Origin: an uncultured Pelagibacteraceae bacterium
GTDB lineage: Bacteria; Pseudomonadota; Alphaproteobacteria; Pelagibacterales; Pelagibacteraceae
Reading direction: 5' to 3'
Length of the DNA: 64,000 nt
Assembly: GCA_902633985.1 (NCBI GenBank)
Contig: CACPHV010000004.1
Span: forward strand, 34,595 to 98,594
Shown here: positions 51,018 to 60,987 of the stretch, one piece after another
How the letters are laid out: every line of letters starts with the position of its first letter
Position numbering within the stretch: the stretch's first letter is position 1
Notes under the pieces: generated by a model
Database searches by the model: none
What the model was told of the DNA's origin: nothing
What the model saw: the letters and a program-made list of their open reading frames with translations, nothing else
Position numbers and translations under genes: made by a program

Positions 51018-52000
51018 AAAAATTTATAAGTGCAAAAATGATTAACTTAGCGGACCCAAGAATTGGATCTAAAGTTATATTTAAGACTGACGATTTTTTT
51101 GCAGCTGCTCATAGAATATTAAACATCGAAACACCAGTTTTTAAAGATGGACTATTTGACAAACATGGTAAATGGATGGATGGATGGGAAACAAGGAGAA
51201 GAAGATCAAAAGGTTTTGATTATTTAATTTTAAAACTTGGTAAACCTGGGAAGATATTTGATATAGACATTGACACAACACACTTCAATGGAAACCAGCC
51301 CACACATGCTTCATTAGAAGGTTGCTTAAGTAAAACAAAGCCTAATAAGAAAACAAAATGGATTTCTTTACTGAGTAAAAAAAAACTTGGGCCAAGCCGA
51401 AACCATAGCTTCAAATCAAACAACAAATCTGTTTTTAATTATATAAGACTAAACATTTTTCCAGATGGTGGAGTTGCAAGACTAAGACTTTATGGAAAAA
51501 TTGAAATGGAGAAAAACTTTTTAAATAACAAAACTATTAACCTTACATCTGTTTTAAATGGCGCTTCAATTATTGGTTGTAATAATGAACATTTCGGCAG
51601 AGCTGAAAATATCATAGCACCTGGTAAAGGAAAAAATATGGGAGATGGTTGGGAAACAAGAAGAAGTAGAGGAAAAAATTTTGATTGGCTTATAATAAAA
51701 TTTGGAAAACCAGGATTAATAAAAAAGCTAGAGATAGATACCCATCATTTTAAAGGAAACTATCCCGATAGTTGTTCAATTCAAACTGCAAGTATTAAGA
51801 AAGAAATGTCAAATACATCAATTGTCAACAATTCAAAAAATTGGAAGTTTATTTTAAATAAGTCAAAACTGTCAGCTCACAAGAAACATATTTTTAAAAA
51901 ATTTTTAATTAAAAGAAGTAAGGAAAATTATCTTAAAATAAACATCTATCCTGACGGTGGGATTTCAAGAATAAGGGCATTTGGAAATTTTGTGAAATGA
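51014..52000 (+). CDS. alc: Allantoicase
   Basis: Two internal allantoicase repeats: DGWETRRRRSKGFDYLILKLGKPG and DGWETRRSRGKNFDWLIIKFGKPG. Confidence 0.96.
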   Translation: MKKFISAKMINLADPRIGSKVIFKTDDFFAAAHRILNIETPVFKDGLFDKHGKWMDGWETRRRRSKGFDYLILKLGKPGKIFDIDIDTTHFNGNQPTHASLEGCLSKTKPNKKTKWISLLSKKKLGPSRNHSFKSNNKSVFNYIRLNIFPDGGVARLRLYGKIEMEKNFLNNKTINLTSVLNGASIIGCNNEHFGRAENIIAPGKGKNMGDGWETRRSRGKNFDWLIIKFGKPGLIKKLEIDTHHFKGNYPDSCSIQTASIKKEMSNTSIVNNSKNWKFILNKSKLSAHKKHIFKKFLIKRSKENYLKINIYPDGGISRIRAFGNFVK

Positions 52001-52488
52001 AAGTAATAAAACCAAAAAAAATTACTAAAAAAAATTTTTCTAAATTTGGTCAATTAATAGATACGTCTAAAAAAAATCCTATAAATATTAATAATGGATA
52101 TGCAAAAAGATTTGATAACTTGATAAATATTGATACATCTAAAAAAAAAGGGAAAGCAATTGTTAGTATTTTTAAAGCAAAAAAAAGAAAGTTTCCTATG
52201 AAAATTGATATGATGGAAAAACATCCTTTAGGAAGCCAAGCCTTCATACCAATGGAAGATACAAAATTTTTAGTATTTGTAGCACCAAAAGGAGATAAAC
52301 CAGATGTAAATAAAATCCAATCCTTTTTAGTACCAAAACAAACTGGGGTTAATTACAATGCTGGTATTTGGCACTTTCCGTTGATTTCTATGAAAGATAT
52401 GAATTTTCTAATTGTTGATAGAAAAGGAAAAGGAAACAATCTTGTTATTTATAAATTTAAAAAAGATAAAATTATTTTAAAGAAATGA
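51997..52488 (+). CDS. allA: Ureidoglycolate lyase
   Basis: KHPLGSQAFIPM, PKQTGVNYNAGIWHFPLI motifs; context. Confidence 0.92.
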   Translation: MKVIKPKKITKKNFSKFGQLIDTSKKNPININNGYAKRFDNLINIDTSKKKGKAIVSIFKAKKRKFPMKIDMMEKHPLGSQAFIPMEDTKFLVFVAPKGDKPDVNKIQSFLVPKQTGVNYNAGIWHFPLISMKDMNFLIVDRKGKGNNLVIYKFKKDKIILKK

Positions 52489-53384
52489 AAAAAAAATATC
52501 CAAGAGATTTGGTGGGATATGGTTCCAAACTAGTTAAGGTAAGGTGGCCTGGTAATGCTAAATTAGCTTTGCAATTTGTACTAAATTATGAGGAAGGAGC
52601 AGAAAATTGTACCCTTCATGGTGATAAAACTTCAGAGGTATTTTTATCAGAAATTATAGGAGCAAAACCAATTAAAGGTCGACACTTAAATATGGAGTCA
52701 ATTTATGAATATGGATCAAGAAGAGGATTTTGGAGAATTCATAATCTATTTAACAAAAAAAAAATTCCACTTACTATTTTTGGAGTTGGTATGGCATTAG
52801 AGAGAAATAAAGAAGTTTGTTCGGCTATAAAGAAAGCAAATTATGAAGTTGCTAGTCATGGGTGGAGATGGATTGACTATCAAAATGTATCAAAGATAAA
52901 AGAGAAGAATGACATGAAACTTGCAGTAAAATCTATAAAAAAGATTTTTGGTAATCAACCTGCTGGTTGGTACACTGGTAGATGTAGTGAAAATACTTTA
53001 GATTTAGTTATTGATAATGGTAGTTTTTTATACTGTAGCGACACATACAGTGACGATCTTCCTTATTGGATAAAAAGAGGTAATAAAAAACAACTCATGG
53101 TTCCTTACACACTTGATAACAATGATATGAGATTTGCAACTAATCAAGGATTTAATTCAGGTGAACAATTTTATAATTATTTAAAAGATAGTTTCGATGC
53201 CCTTTATGAAGAAGGAAAAACTTCACCTAAGATGATGTCAGTTGGCTTGCACTGTAGATTAATTGGAAGACCTGGTAGAATACAGTCCCTTAAAAAATTT
53301 TTAAATTATATCAAAAAATTTAAAGATATCTGGATCTGTAAAAGAGTAGATATAGCTAAACATTGGATAAAAAATTATAGTTAA
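52485..53384 (+). CDS. puuE: Allantoinase, polysaccharide-deacetylase family (PuuE)
   Basis: PRDLVGYGSKLVKVRWPGNAKLALQFVLNYEEGAEN, EYGSRRGFWRIHNLF, SHGWRWIDYQ. Confidence 0.94.
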   Translation: MKKKYPRDLVGYGSKLVKVRWPGNAKLALQFVLNYEEGAENCTLHGDKTSEVFLSEIIGAKPIKGRHLNMESIYEYGSRRGFWRIHNLFNKKKIPLTIFGVGMALERNKEVCSAIKKANYEVASHGWRWIDYQNVSKIKEKNDMKLAVKSIKKIFGNQPAGWYTGRCSENTLDLVIDNGSFLYCSDTYSDDLPYWIKRGNKKQLMVPYTLDNNDMRFATNQGFNSGEQFYNYLKDSFDALYEEGKTSPKMMSVGLHCRLIGRPGRIQSLKKFLNYIKKFKDIWICKRVDIAKHWIKNYS

Positions 53385-53392
53385 AATTTTTA

Positions 53393-53716
53393 TTATTGTT
53401 CCGCAGCTACTGAAGTATAATGAGCAACTGCTTCTATTTCCTCATCAGTCAATATACCCTCCATTGCAGGCATTACTCCTATACCATTCCTAACTGCCAT
53501 TATTATTCTTTGAATATCAGGTCTAATTTCATTTAAATTTGGGCCCACCATTGAGTTTGATCCAGCATCTGAGAGCATGTGGCATGCTGCACAATTACCT
53601 GCCCCTAGAAAAACTTCTTTTCCCTTGTTAAATAGTTCGTCAGCATTAGCTTGTATAATTGAAAGAAATATTAAAACAAACAAGCTATTACAGAAATTTA
53701 AAAATAATTTTTTCAC
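53393..53716 (-). CDS. Exported class I c-type cytochrome
   Basis: Signal peptide, CAACH heme site (GAGNCAACHMLSDAGSNSMVGPNL), GVMPAMEGILTDEEIEAVAHY Met ligand region. Confidence 0.93.
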   Translation of the reverse strand: MKKLFLNFCNSLFVLIFLSIIQANADELFNKGKEVFLGAGNCAACHMLSDAGSNSMVGPNLNEIRPDIQRIIMAVRNGIGVMPAMEGILTDEEIEAVAHYTSVAAEQ

Positions 53717-53759
53717 TTAAATTTGGTATCATAATTAAAAAAATTTAAAAAGGAGAATT

Positions 53760-54047
53760 ATGAAAGCTTATTGGGTTGCAAATTACACTGAAATAAAGGA
53801 TGACGAAAGACTTAAAAAATATGCTGTTAAAGCAAAAGAAGCAGTTGAAAAATATTCTGGAAGAATATTAGCAAGAAGCGCAAATAATATAACTTTAGAT
53901 GGTAGGGAAATGGTCAGAGTGGCTCTTGCAGAATTTCCAGATATAGAAGCTGCAAAAAATTGTTACAATTCTGAAGAGTATGTTGAGGCTAGGAAACATC
54001 TAGAAAACAATGCTACAAGAGAACATATAATTTTTGAGGGAATGTAA
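53760..54047 (+). CDS. DUF1330 family protein
   Basis: KAYWVANYTEIKD, GRILARSANNITLDG, VALAEFPDIEAAKNCYNSEEY. Confidence 0.88.
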   Translation: MKAYWVANYTEIKDDERLKKYAVKAKEAVEKYSGRILARSANNITLDGREMVRVALAEFPDIEAAKNCYNSEEYVEARKHLENNATREHIIFEGM

Positions 54048-54059
54048 GATAATAAAGAT

Positions 54060-54695
54060 TTAATATTGAATAGGTTCGGGATCTATACTTCTCCATAAAT
54101 ACCAAGTGGCGACAGAACAGTAAGGTGAAAACTTTTTGTTTAAATATACTATATAACTTTCTGGTGGTAAGTATTTTTTATTAAAATTTTTTGAAATAGC
54201 TCTTAACAAGCCAATATCCTGAATTGGCCAAATATTAGGACGATTATAAGTAAACAATAAGATCATTTCTGCTGACCATCTTCCAATTTGTCTTAACTGA
54301 GAGAGATAAATAATCGCTTCTTCATCAGACAATTTTGAAATAATTTTTGGATTAAATTCTTTGTTCAATACTTTTTTAGCTAAACTTTTAATTCCTTTTA
54401 CTTTCTGCCTGCTTAAGCCACAACTTTTTAGCTGAGATGAAGATAACTTATTAACTGTTTTTGCATTAATTTTATTTTTACATTTTTTCTTAAATTTTAA
54501 AAATACTGAATTTGCAGCTGCAACACTAATTTGTTGTCCAATTATACTTTTACAAAGTGAAAAAAAAACATCTCTTCTTGAGGTAAGCACTGTCTCTGAA
54601 GGAGATTTATATTTTTTAATTAATGATGACATTACCTTATCTTTTTTAGATAAATATTTTTTTGCTTTGATCCAATATGATGGGGCTTTACTCAT
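54060..54695 (-). CDS. HhH-GPD DNA glycosylase (DNA-3-methyladenine glycosylase II-like)
   Basis: KSIIGQQISVAAANSVF, LRQIGRWSAEMILLFTYNRPNIWPIQDIGLLRA (catalytic Asp). Confidence 0.9.
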   Translation of the reverse strand: MSKAPSYWIKAKKYLSKKDKVMSSLIKKYKSPSETVLTSRRDVFFSLCKSIIGQQISVAAANSVFLKFKKKCKNKINAKTVNKLSSSQLKSCGLSRQKVKGIKSLAKKVLNKEFNPKIISKLSDEEAIIYLSQLRQIGRWSAEMILLFTYNRPNIWPIQDIGLLRAISKNFNKKYLPPESYIVYLNKKFSPYCSVATWYLWRSIDPEPIQY

Positions 54696-55569
54696 GTCTA
54701 GATACCGATAAACGTTTTTTTAATACCAGCTCACGTCTAAAAATAATAAATGAGGATAAAATTACTAATCCAGCACCTAACAATGTTTTAAATGTTGGTA
54801 CTTCATCCCAAATAAAATAACCAAAAATTATTGCAAATACTAGTGCTAGATATTTCAGAGGTGTTACTAAACTTACTTCTGATAATTTATAAGATTGGGA
54901 TAACCATAAATTTGCAAGACCACCCAATATACCAATCAAAGATAACAAAAATAAATCAATTATACTTGGAAGAATCCAGTTTTGATAAAAAGATAAAAAA
55001 CTTAAAAGCATTATAGAAAATGAAAAAAAGAAACTGATTAACCATACTGGTTCTGTTGAAGACAATTTTCTTATAGCTATTGCAACATATGATAATCCTA
55101 AACAAAATATTATTGGATAAATATAATATAAGTTAAGTGAGCTAAACCCAGGTTCTGATATAATAATTATACCAACGAAACCAACTAAAACCGCTAACCA
55201 CCTATATAAACCAACTTTTTCATTTAACAAAAAAATTGAAAATATAGTTGTGAATATTGGTGCTGCAAAAGTTATACTAACAACTGTTGCCAAAGGTAAA
55301 TTTCTTAAAGCGATAAATATAGATACCAACGCAATCAATCCTGCTAAACATCTTTTAAAATGAAGAAATGGTCTAGTTGTTTTATAAAAATCTAAATATC
55401 TATCTTTAGGAATAAGAAATAAAATAGGAATTATTCCACAAAATCCTCTAAAAAACAAAACTTGTCCAACGGGATAATCCTCAGACCATTTAACAATCAC
55501 ATCCATAAGTGAAAATGCACATACTGATATGAACATGTAAAAAAAGCCTAATTGATTTTTTGATAGCAT
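54688..55569 (-). CDS. EamA/DMT family transporter
   Basis: Ten-TM pattern with duplicated EamA domain; SLMDVIVKWSEDYPVGQVLFFRGFCGI. Confidence 0.9.
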   Translation of the reverse strand: MLSKNQLGFFYMFISVCAFSLMDVIVKWSEDYPVGQVLFFRGFCGIIPILFLIPKDRYLDFYKTTRPFLHFKRCLAGLIALVSIFIALRNLPLATVVSITFAAPIFTTIFSIFLLNEKVGLYRWLAVLVGFVGIIIISEPGFSSLNLYYIYPIIFCLGLSYVAIAIRKLSSTEPVWLISFFFSFSIMLLSFLSFYQNWILPSIIDLFLLSLIGILGGLANLWLSQSYKLSEVSLVTPLKYLALVFAIIFGYFIWDEVPTFKTLLGAGLVILSSFIIFRRELVLKKRLSVSRHE

Positions 55570-55603
55570 ATGATTAACTTTAAATTAATTAAGTTAATTA
55601 TCA

Positions 55604-56047
55604 ATGGAAATAGCAATTTTAGGATTAGGATGTTTTTGGGGACCAGAAATTAAGTTTAGTAAACTTGATGGAGTTATAAAAACAGAAGTAGGTTATTGTG
55701 GAGGTCATAATGCTGAAACCAATTACAAAGAAGTATGCACAGGCACAACAAATCATGCAGAAGTAGTAAAATTAGATTTTGATCCTAAAGTAATATCTTA
55801 CGAGAAAATTCTTGAATATTTTTTTGAAATTCATGATCCAACAACTCTAAATTCGCAAGGACCAGATTTTGGAACCCAATATAGAAGTGAAATATTTTAT
55901 TTAAATGATCAGCAAAAAATTACCGCTGAAAAAATAATAGAAAAAGAAAACATCAAATTATCAGGAAAAGTAGTAACAAAAACTTCTTTAGTTAAAAATT
56001 ATTGCCCAGCTGAAGAATATCATCAAAGATATTTAGAAAAAAGATAA
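55604..56047 (+). CDS. msrA: Peptide-methionine (S)-S-oxide reductase
   Basis: LGCFWGPEIKFSKLDGVIKTEVGYCGGH, GTTNHAEVV, FGTQYRSEIFY. Confidence 0.97.
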   Translation: MEIAILGLGCFWGPEIKFSKLDGVIKTEVGYCGGHNAETNYKEVCTGTTNHAEVVKLDFDPKVISYEKILEYFFEIHDPTTLNSQGPDFGTQYRSEIFYLNDQQKITAEKIIEKENIKLSGKVVTKTSLVKNYCPAEEYHQRYLEKR

Positions 56048-56048
56048 A

Positions 56049-56861
56049 ATGTCTTTAGTTGATACAAGTTGGTTAGAAAATAATATTGATAAAGTAAAAA
56101 TTATTGATTGCTCATGGCATATGCCTCAAACTCAAAGAAACGGTTTTGAGGAATATACAGAGGAACATATTCCAAATGCTATTTTTTTTGATTTAGATAA
56201 AAATTCCAAATTAGACACTGATTTACCACATATGCTTACCGATACTAAATCTTGGGAAAAAATAATGAGCAATATGGGTATAGAAAATAATGATCGAATA
56301 GTAGTTTACGATAACTCTGATGTTATTAGTTCTTGTAGATGTTGGTACAATTTAATTTATTATGGACATGACGCTAAGCTAGTTCATGTTCTAGATGGTG
56401 GATTAAAAAAATGGAAAAAAGAAAATAAATCTACAGATAACAAAAAAGTGATCACTCAAACATCTAAGTATAAATGTAAAGAAAATAAAGAACTTGTTAA
56501 AAATAAAAAACAAATAGATGAAAATATTGATACAGGTAAATTTAATGTTGTTGATGCAAGAAGTAGGGAAAGATTTGAAGGCAAAGTTGCTGAACCAAGG
56601 AAAGGTCTTAGAAGTGGTTCAATAAAAAATTCTTTTTGCCTACCCTTTTCTGAACTAGTGAACGAAGACCATACTTTCGTTAGTAAAGATGAAATAATGG
56701 AAAAATTTAAGTCCTTTAAATTTGACCATGATAAAAATCTAGTATTTTCATGTGGTTCCGGAGTGACCGCAAGTGTATTGGCACTAGCTTATTCTTTAAT
56801 AAATGCTAAATATATGCCGACAATTTACGATGGCTCTTGGGCTGAATACGGAAAAAATTAA
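56049..56861 (+). CDS. sseA: 3-mercaptopyruvate sulfurtransferase (tandem rhodanese)
   Basis: Two rhodanese domains; active loop CGSGVTAS; VVDARSRERFEGKVAEPRKGLRSGSI. Confidence 0.92.
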   Translation: MSLVDTSWLENNIDKVKIIDCSWHMPQTQRNGFEEYTEEHIPNAIFFDLDKNSKLDTDLPHMLTDTKSWEKIMSNMGIENNDRIVVYDNSDVISSCRCWYNLIYYGHDAKLVHVLDGGLKKWKKENKSTDNKKVITQTSKYKCKENKELVKNKKQIDENIDTGKFNVVDARSRERFEGKVAEPRKGLRSGSIKNSFCLPFSELVNEDHTFVSKDEIMEKFKSFKFDHDKNLVFSCGSGVTASVLALAYSLINAKYMPTIYDGSWAEYGKN

Positions 56862-56864
56862 CTT

Positions 56865-57860
56865 ATGAAAACATCTACAAAAATAACAAGTATAGTAATC
56901 ATATTTTTCTTAATCATTGCAACAGTGATCATTGGAAGAACAATGATAGGTAATCATTTCAAAAAAAAATTTAGTAAAAGACCACCTCCTGGAATAATAA
57001 TTACTACTACTCAAGAGAGAGTTTTTGAAAATGTTGTTAGTACATACGGGACCGCAACTCCTATTCAAACACAATCATTTAAAATTGAAAAATATGAAAT
57101 ATTAAAACCTATAAAGTTTAATCAAAAAGTTAAAAAGGGCGATGTAATTGCTGAGCTTAAAAATCGAAAAGTTATTGCTCAATTTGATGGTATTATTGGA
57201 AAAAGAGAATTTTCAGAAGATATAGAGGTTTCAAAATCATCAATATTAATTAATCTTGAAGATACTAGCTCAATATATTGTGATGTAGACATACCTGAAA
57301 TTTTTGTACCATTTATTAAGGTTGGTCTGCCAGTTGATATTAAATTTTCTGGATATAAAAATAAAATTTATAAAGGTGAAGTAGACTCTTTTGCTAGCAG
57401 GATAAGTGAAGACACAAGAGCTTTAGCAACAAGAATTAAGATGGATAATGCATCAGGTGAAATATTACCTGGCTCATTTTTAGAAATATCAATTAAATAT
57501 GATGTAAGAAATGGCTTAAGTGCTCCTGACACTAGTACAATTGTCGAGGGTGAAAATGTTTTTATTTATAAAGTAGATGAAAAAAATAAAGTAATGAAAA
57601 CAAAGGTAACCATTGGTGATAGATATTTAGGCTTTGTAGAAATATTAGATGGATTAAATAATGGAGATAAAATTGTTGCAGAAGGAACAAAAAAAGTAAG
57701 ACCAAATTTAACAATCAGACCTATTGAGAAAGGTGCTAAAAAAAAACAAGGAAATTCTAGCTGGGGTAAAAAAGATAAATCAAAAAAAGCCGAAGAAAAA
57801 AAAGGTAAATTTGATTGGTTAAAAAATATTTTTAAAAAATCAGATAAAGAGAAAAAATAA
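56865..57860 (+). CDS. RND efflux periplasmic adaptor subunit (truncated hairpin region)
   Basis: N-terminal TM anchor, lipoyl-like KVKKGDVIAELKNRKVIAQFDGIIGKR, beta-barrel FVPFIKVGLPVDIKFSGY; Lys-rich C-terminus; adjacent RND permease. Confidence 0.9.
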   Translation: MKTSTKITSIVIIFFLIIATVIIGRTMIGNHFKKKFSKRPPPGIIITTTQERVFENVVSTYGTATPIQTQSFKIEKYEILKPIKFNQKVKKGDVIAELKNRKVIAQFDGIIGKREFSEDIEVSKSSILINLEDTSSIYCDVDIPEIFVPFIKVGLPVDIKFSGYKNKIYKGEVDSFASRISEDTRALATRIKMDNASGEILPGSFLEISIKYDVRNGLSAPDTSTIVEGENVFIYKVDEKNKVMKTKVTIGDRYLGFVEILDGLNNGDKIVAEGTKKVRPNLTIRPIEKGAKKKQGNSSWGKKDKSKKAEEKKGKFDWLKNIFKKSDKEKK

Positions 57861-57864
57861 TTAA

Positions 57865-60800
57865 ATGTATATAACTGAAGTTAGTATTAAACGACCTGTT
57901 GTTGCTTGGGTCATGTCTTTAATATTAATTATTTTTGGTATTTTTGTCTTTTTAGAATTGCCAGTAAGAGAACTTCCTGATGGTATACAGCCTCCGGTAG
58001 TTCAAGTTCAAACTGATTATAAATCTGCTTCAGCCGAAATTGTTGACGAAGAAATAACTCAAAAATTAGAGGACGTAATTGGTGGAGCTGAGGGTATCAA
58101 AAATATTGACTCAAGCTCTCTCAATGGAAGAAGTAGGATTAATATTCAATTCAACACAGACATTGATTTAGATGATGCTGCTAATGATATTAGAGAAAGA
58201 GTTGCAAGAGTTGTAGATAATTTACCAAGTGAGTCAAACCCTCCACAAATTTTAAAACAGGCAGCAGGTTTTACAACTACAATGTGGGTAGCGTTATCAT
58301 CTCCAACTTGGAATGATTTAGATCTTGGAGATTATGCTGAAAGATATCTAATAGATGCATTCTCAAGTGTACCAAACGTTGGTCGAATTTTAGTTGGTGG
58401 ATTACGAGAGCTTAGTGTTAGAGTTTGGATAGATCCAATTAAATTAGCTGCAAATGATCTTACAATTCAAGAAGTTGAAAGAGCTCTAAGAAATGAGAAT
58501 ATAAATCTTCCAGCTGGAACCTTAGAAGCTAATAACAAAGACTTAACTTTAAACATTGATAAATCCTATTCTAATATTGACACTATTAAACAATTGCCAC
58601 TTAAGAAAAATAAAGAAAAAGTTATTATTTTATCTGATGTGGCTAATATAGAGTTTGGACCTGTTTCAGAAAAAACTTTATTTAAAGCACAAAGAAAAAA
58701 TGCAGTAAATTTAAAAACGGTTGGAATTGGAATTTATGCAAAAAGTGGTGCATCAACGGTAGAACTTTCTAAACAAATAAAAACTAAAATTAAAGAACTT
58801 AACAAATCCTTACCTGATGGATTAAAGTTAGAGATAGCATTTAACAGAGCGACCTACATTGGTGCTGCAATAGAAGAAGTATATAAAAGTTTAGTAATTG
58901 CATTTGTATTAGTTGTTTTAATTATTTATCTTTTTTTAGGTAACCTTAAAGCGGTAATAGTTCCTGCGGTTGCTTTACCAGTTAGTCTTATTGGATCATT
59001 TCTCGGGTTATATATATTTGATCTATCAATTAATATTTTTGTATTACTAAGTTTCATTCTAGCAATTGGTATAATCACAGATGACTCTGTGATCATGACT
59101 GATGCGATCTATACAAGAATTGAAAATGGTGAAACACCTTTAGTGGCTGCTTACAAGGGTTCTAAACAAATTACATTTGCAATTATTGCAACGACTTTAA
59201 TTCTTATAGCAGTATTTTTACCTTTAATTTTTATTAAAGGAATATCAGGAACTTTGTTTAAAGAAACAGCAATAGCCTTATCTTTTTCAATTGTTGTATC
59301 TTCTTTTGTCGCACTAACATTATCTCCAATGCTAGGAAGTAAATTTTTAAACAAAAAAGAAAAAGTCAATTTCTTTGTAAAAAAATTTAACAATGGATTT
59401 AAATCCTTTACAGGATTTTATGTAAATTCACTTAAATATTGGGTTAATAAACAAAAAACTATTTCAATATTTATAATTTTAATTATTGCTGCCTCAGCTT
59501 ATTTGTTTAGTTTTTCCAAAAAAGAATTAATACCAATTGAAGATAGGGGTGCTTATTTAATTATTGGATCAACTGATGAAGGAAGCTCATTTGAATATAC
59601 CCAAGAAAAAGCGCAAATAATTGAAGGAAGAATATTAAGATTGTTGCAGGCAGAAGACAGTCCATATGCAAGACTAATCATGAGAGTTCCTGGTTTCGGA
59701 AGATCTGCAACGTCTTATAATAGTTTTATAATTATTGCATTACTTGATGAATGGAAAAATAGAGAAAAAGGTAGTCAAACAATATTAAGAGAAGCAATTG
59801 GACAGGTGGTTTCTGTGCCTGAAACTTTTGCTTTTCCAATCTCTCCACAATCAATCAGAGTATCTAGTTACAATAAGCCCGTTCAAATGGTGATATATGG
59901 ATCTAGCTACGAAGAATTAGAAGAAATTCAAAATAGTGTCTTAAGAGAATTAAGAAAAAATAGAAATATGTCTAGAATTGAAAGTGATTATACAAAAAAC
60001 AAACCTGAGGTTAAATTAATCACTAATAAAAATAGAGCAAATGATTTGGGAGTTTCTACAGAAAATATAGGTAGAACTCTAGAGACTCTTTATGGAGGAA
60101 AAAGGGTAACAACTTTTAGTAAAGAGGGAAGAGAATACCCAATTATTTTACAACAATATTTGGCAGACAGAAGAGATAAAGATGGGTTATCAAAAATTTT
60201 TGTTAGATCTGAAACAACTGGTAAACTTGTATCTGTTGCAAGTTTAGTTGAATTTAAAGAAAAGGGCACTGCTGAAGCACTTCCAAGATATAATCGTCAA
60301 AGAGCTATTACAGTTTCCGCTGCGCTTGCAGAAGATTATACCCTGACAGAAGCAATAAAATATCTAGAAGATGTAATGATTAGAGTTGCACCTCAAAATC
60401 AAATCACCTGGAAAGGGAAATCTGAGGAGTTAAAAGAAACAACAAATGAAATATACTTAATATTTGCGCTTTCCTTGTTAACTGCTTATTTAGTTATGGC
60501 AGCAACATTTAACTCTTTTGTTCATCCATTTATTATTATTTTAACAGTTCCATTAGCTGTATTTGGTGGCTTAGTATTTATTTTATTTTTGAATAGTTCA
60601 GTAAATATTTTCTCTCAAATCGCTTTAATAATACTCATTGGTATATCCACAAAGAATAGTATTTTGATTGTTGACTACACAAATCAAATAAGAACTACCG
60701 GTGTTAAAATCCAGGATGCTATAATTAAAGCTTGTCAACTTAGAATAAGACCAATCATAATGACCTCACTTAGTACAATGATAGCAATGCTTCCATTAGT

Positions 60801-60987
60801 TATTGGAAATATTGGCCCAGGTGCAGGTGAAGGCTCTAGATTAGCTGTGGGTTCTACAATTTTAGGAGGTATGATTATTTCAACTTTCTTTACCTTATAT
60901 GTTACTCCAACAATGTATTTAGCTCTTGCAAAAAATACTAAGCGTATTGATGCAGTTGATATTGAATTAAAAAAACAGCTAAATTAA
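57865..60987 (+). CDS. RND family efflux permease (HAE1/AcrB-like)
   Basis: ITEVSIKRPVVAWVMSLILIIFG start, GIITDDSVIMTDAIYTRI (DD), STKNSILIVDYTNQIR (K), 1040 aa. Confidence 0.96.
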   Translation: MYITEVSIKRPVVAWVMSLILIIFGIFVFLELPVRELPDGIQPPVVQVQTDYKSASAEIVDEEITQKLEDVIGGAEGIKNIDSSSLNGRSRINIQFNTDIDLDDAANDIRERVARVVDNLPSESNPPQILKQAAGFTTTMWVALSSPTWNDLDLGDYAERYLIDAFSSVPNVGRILVGGLRELSVRVWIDPIKLAANDLTIQEVERALRNENINLPAGTLEANNKDLTLNIDKSYSNIDTIKQLPLKKNKEKVIILSDVANIEFGPVSEKTLFKAQRKNAVNLKTVGIGIYAKSGASTVELSKQIKTKIKELNKSLPDGLKLEIAFNRATYIGAAIEEVYKSLVIAFVLVVLIIYLFLGNLKAVIVPAVALPVSLIGSFLGLYIFDLSINIFVLLSFILAIGIITDDSVIMTDAIYTRIENGETPLVAAYKGSKQITFAIIATTLILIAVFLPLIFIKGISGTLFKETAIALSFSIVVSSFVALTLSPMLGSKFLNKKEKVNFFVKKFNNGFKSFTGFYVNSLKYWVNKQKTISIFIILIIAASAYLFSFSKKELIPIEDRGAYLIIGSTDEGSSFEYTQEKAQIIEGRILRLLQAEDSPYARLIMRVPGFGRSATSYNSFIIIALLDEWKNREKGSQTILREAIGQVVSVPETFAFPISPQSIRVSSYNKPVQMVIYGSSYEELEEIQNSVLRELRKNRNMSRIESDYTKNKPEVKLITNKNRANDLGVSTENIGRTLETLYGGKRVTTFSKEGREYPIILQQYLADRRDKDGLSKIFVRSETTGKLVSVASLVEFKEKGTAEALPRYNRQRAITVSAALAEDYTLTEAIKYLEDVMIRVAPQNQITWKGKSEELKETTNEIYLIFALSLLTAYLVMAATFNSFVHPFIIILTVPLAVFGGLVFILFLNSSVNIFSQIALIILIGISTKNSILIVDYTNQIRTTGVKIQDAIIKACQLRIRPIIMTSLSTMIAMLPLVIGNIGPGAGEGSRLAVGSTILGGMIISTFFTLYVTPTMYLALAKNTKRIDAVDIELKKQLN

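Noticed and set aside
51179-51790. Repeated DGWETRR...FDYLI/FDWLI protein segments suggesting tandem duplication
   Set aside because: This is the normal two-repeat architecture of allantoicase, not a new duplication.
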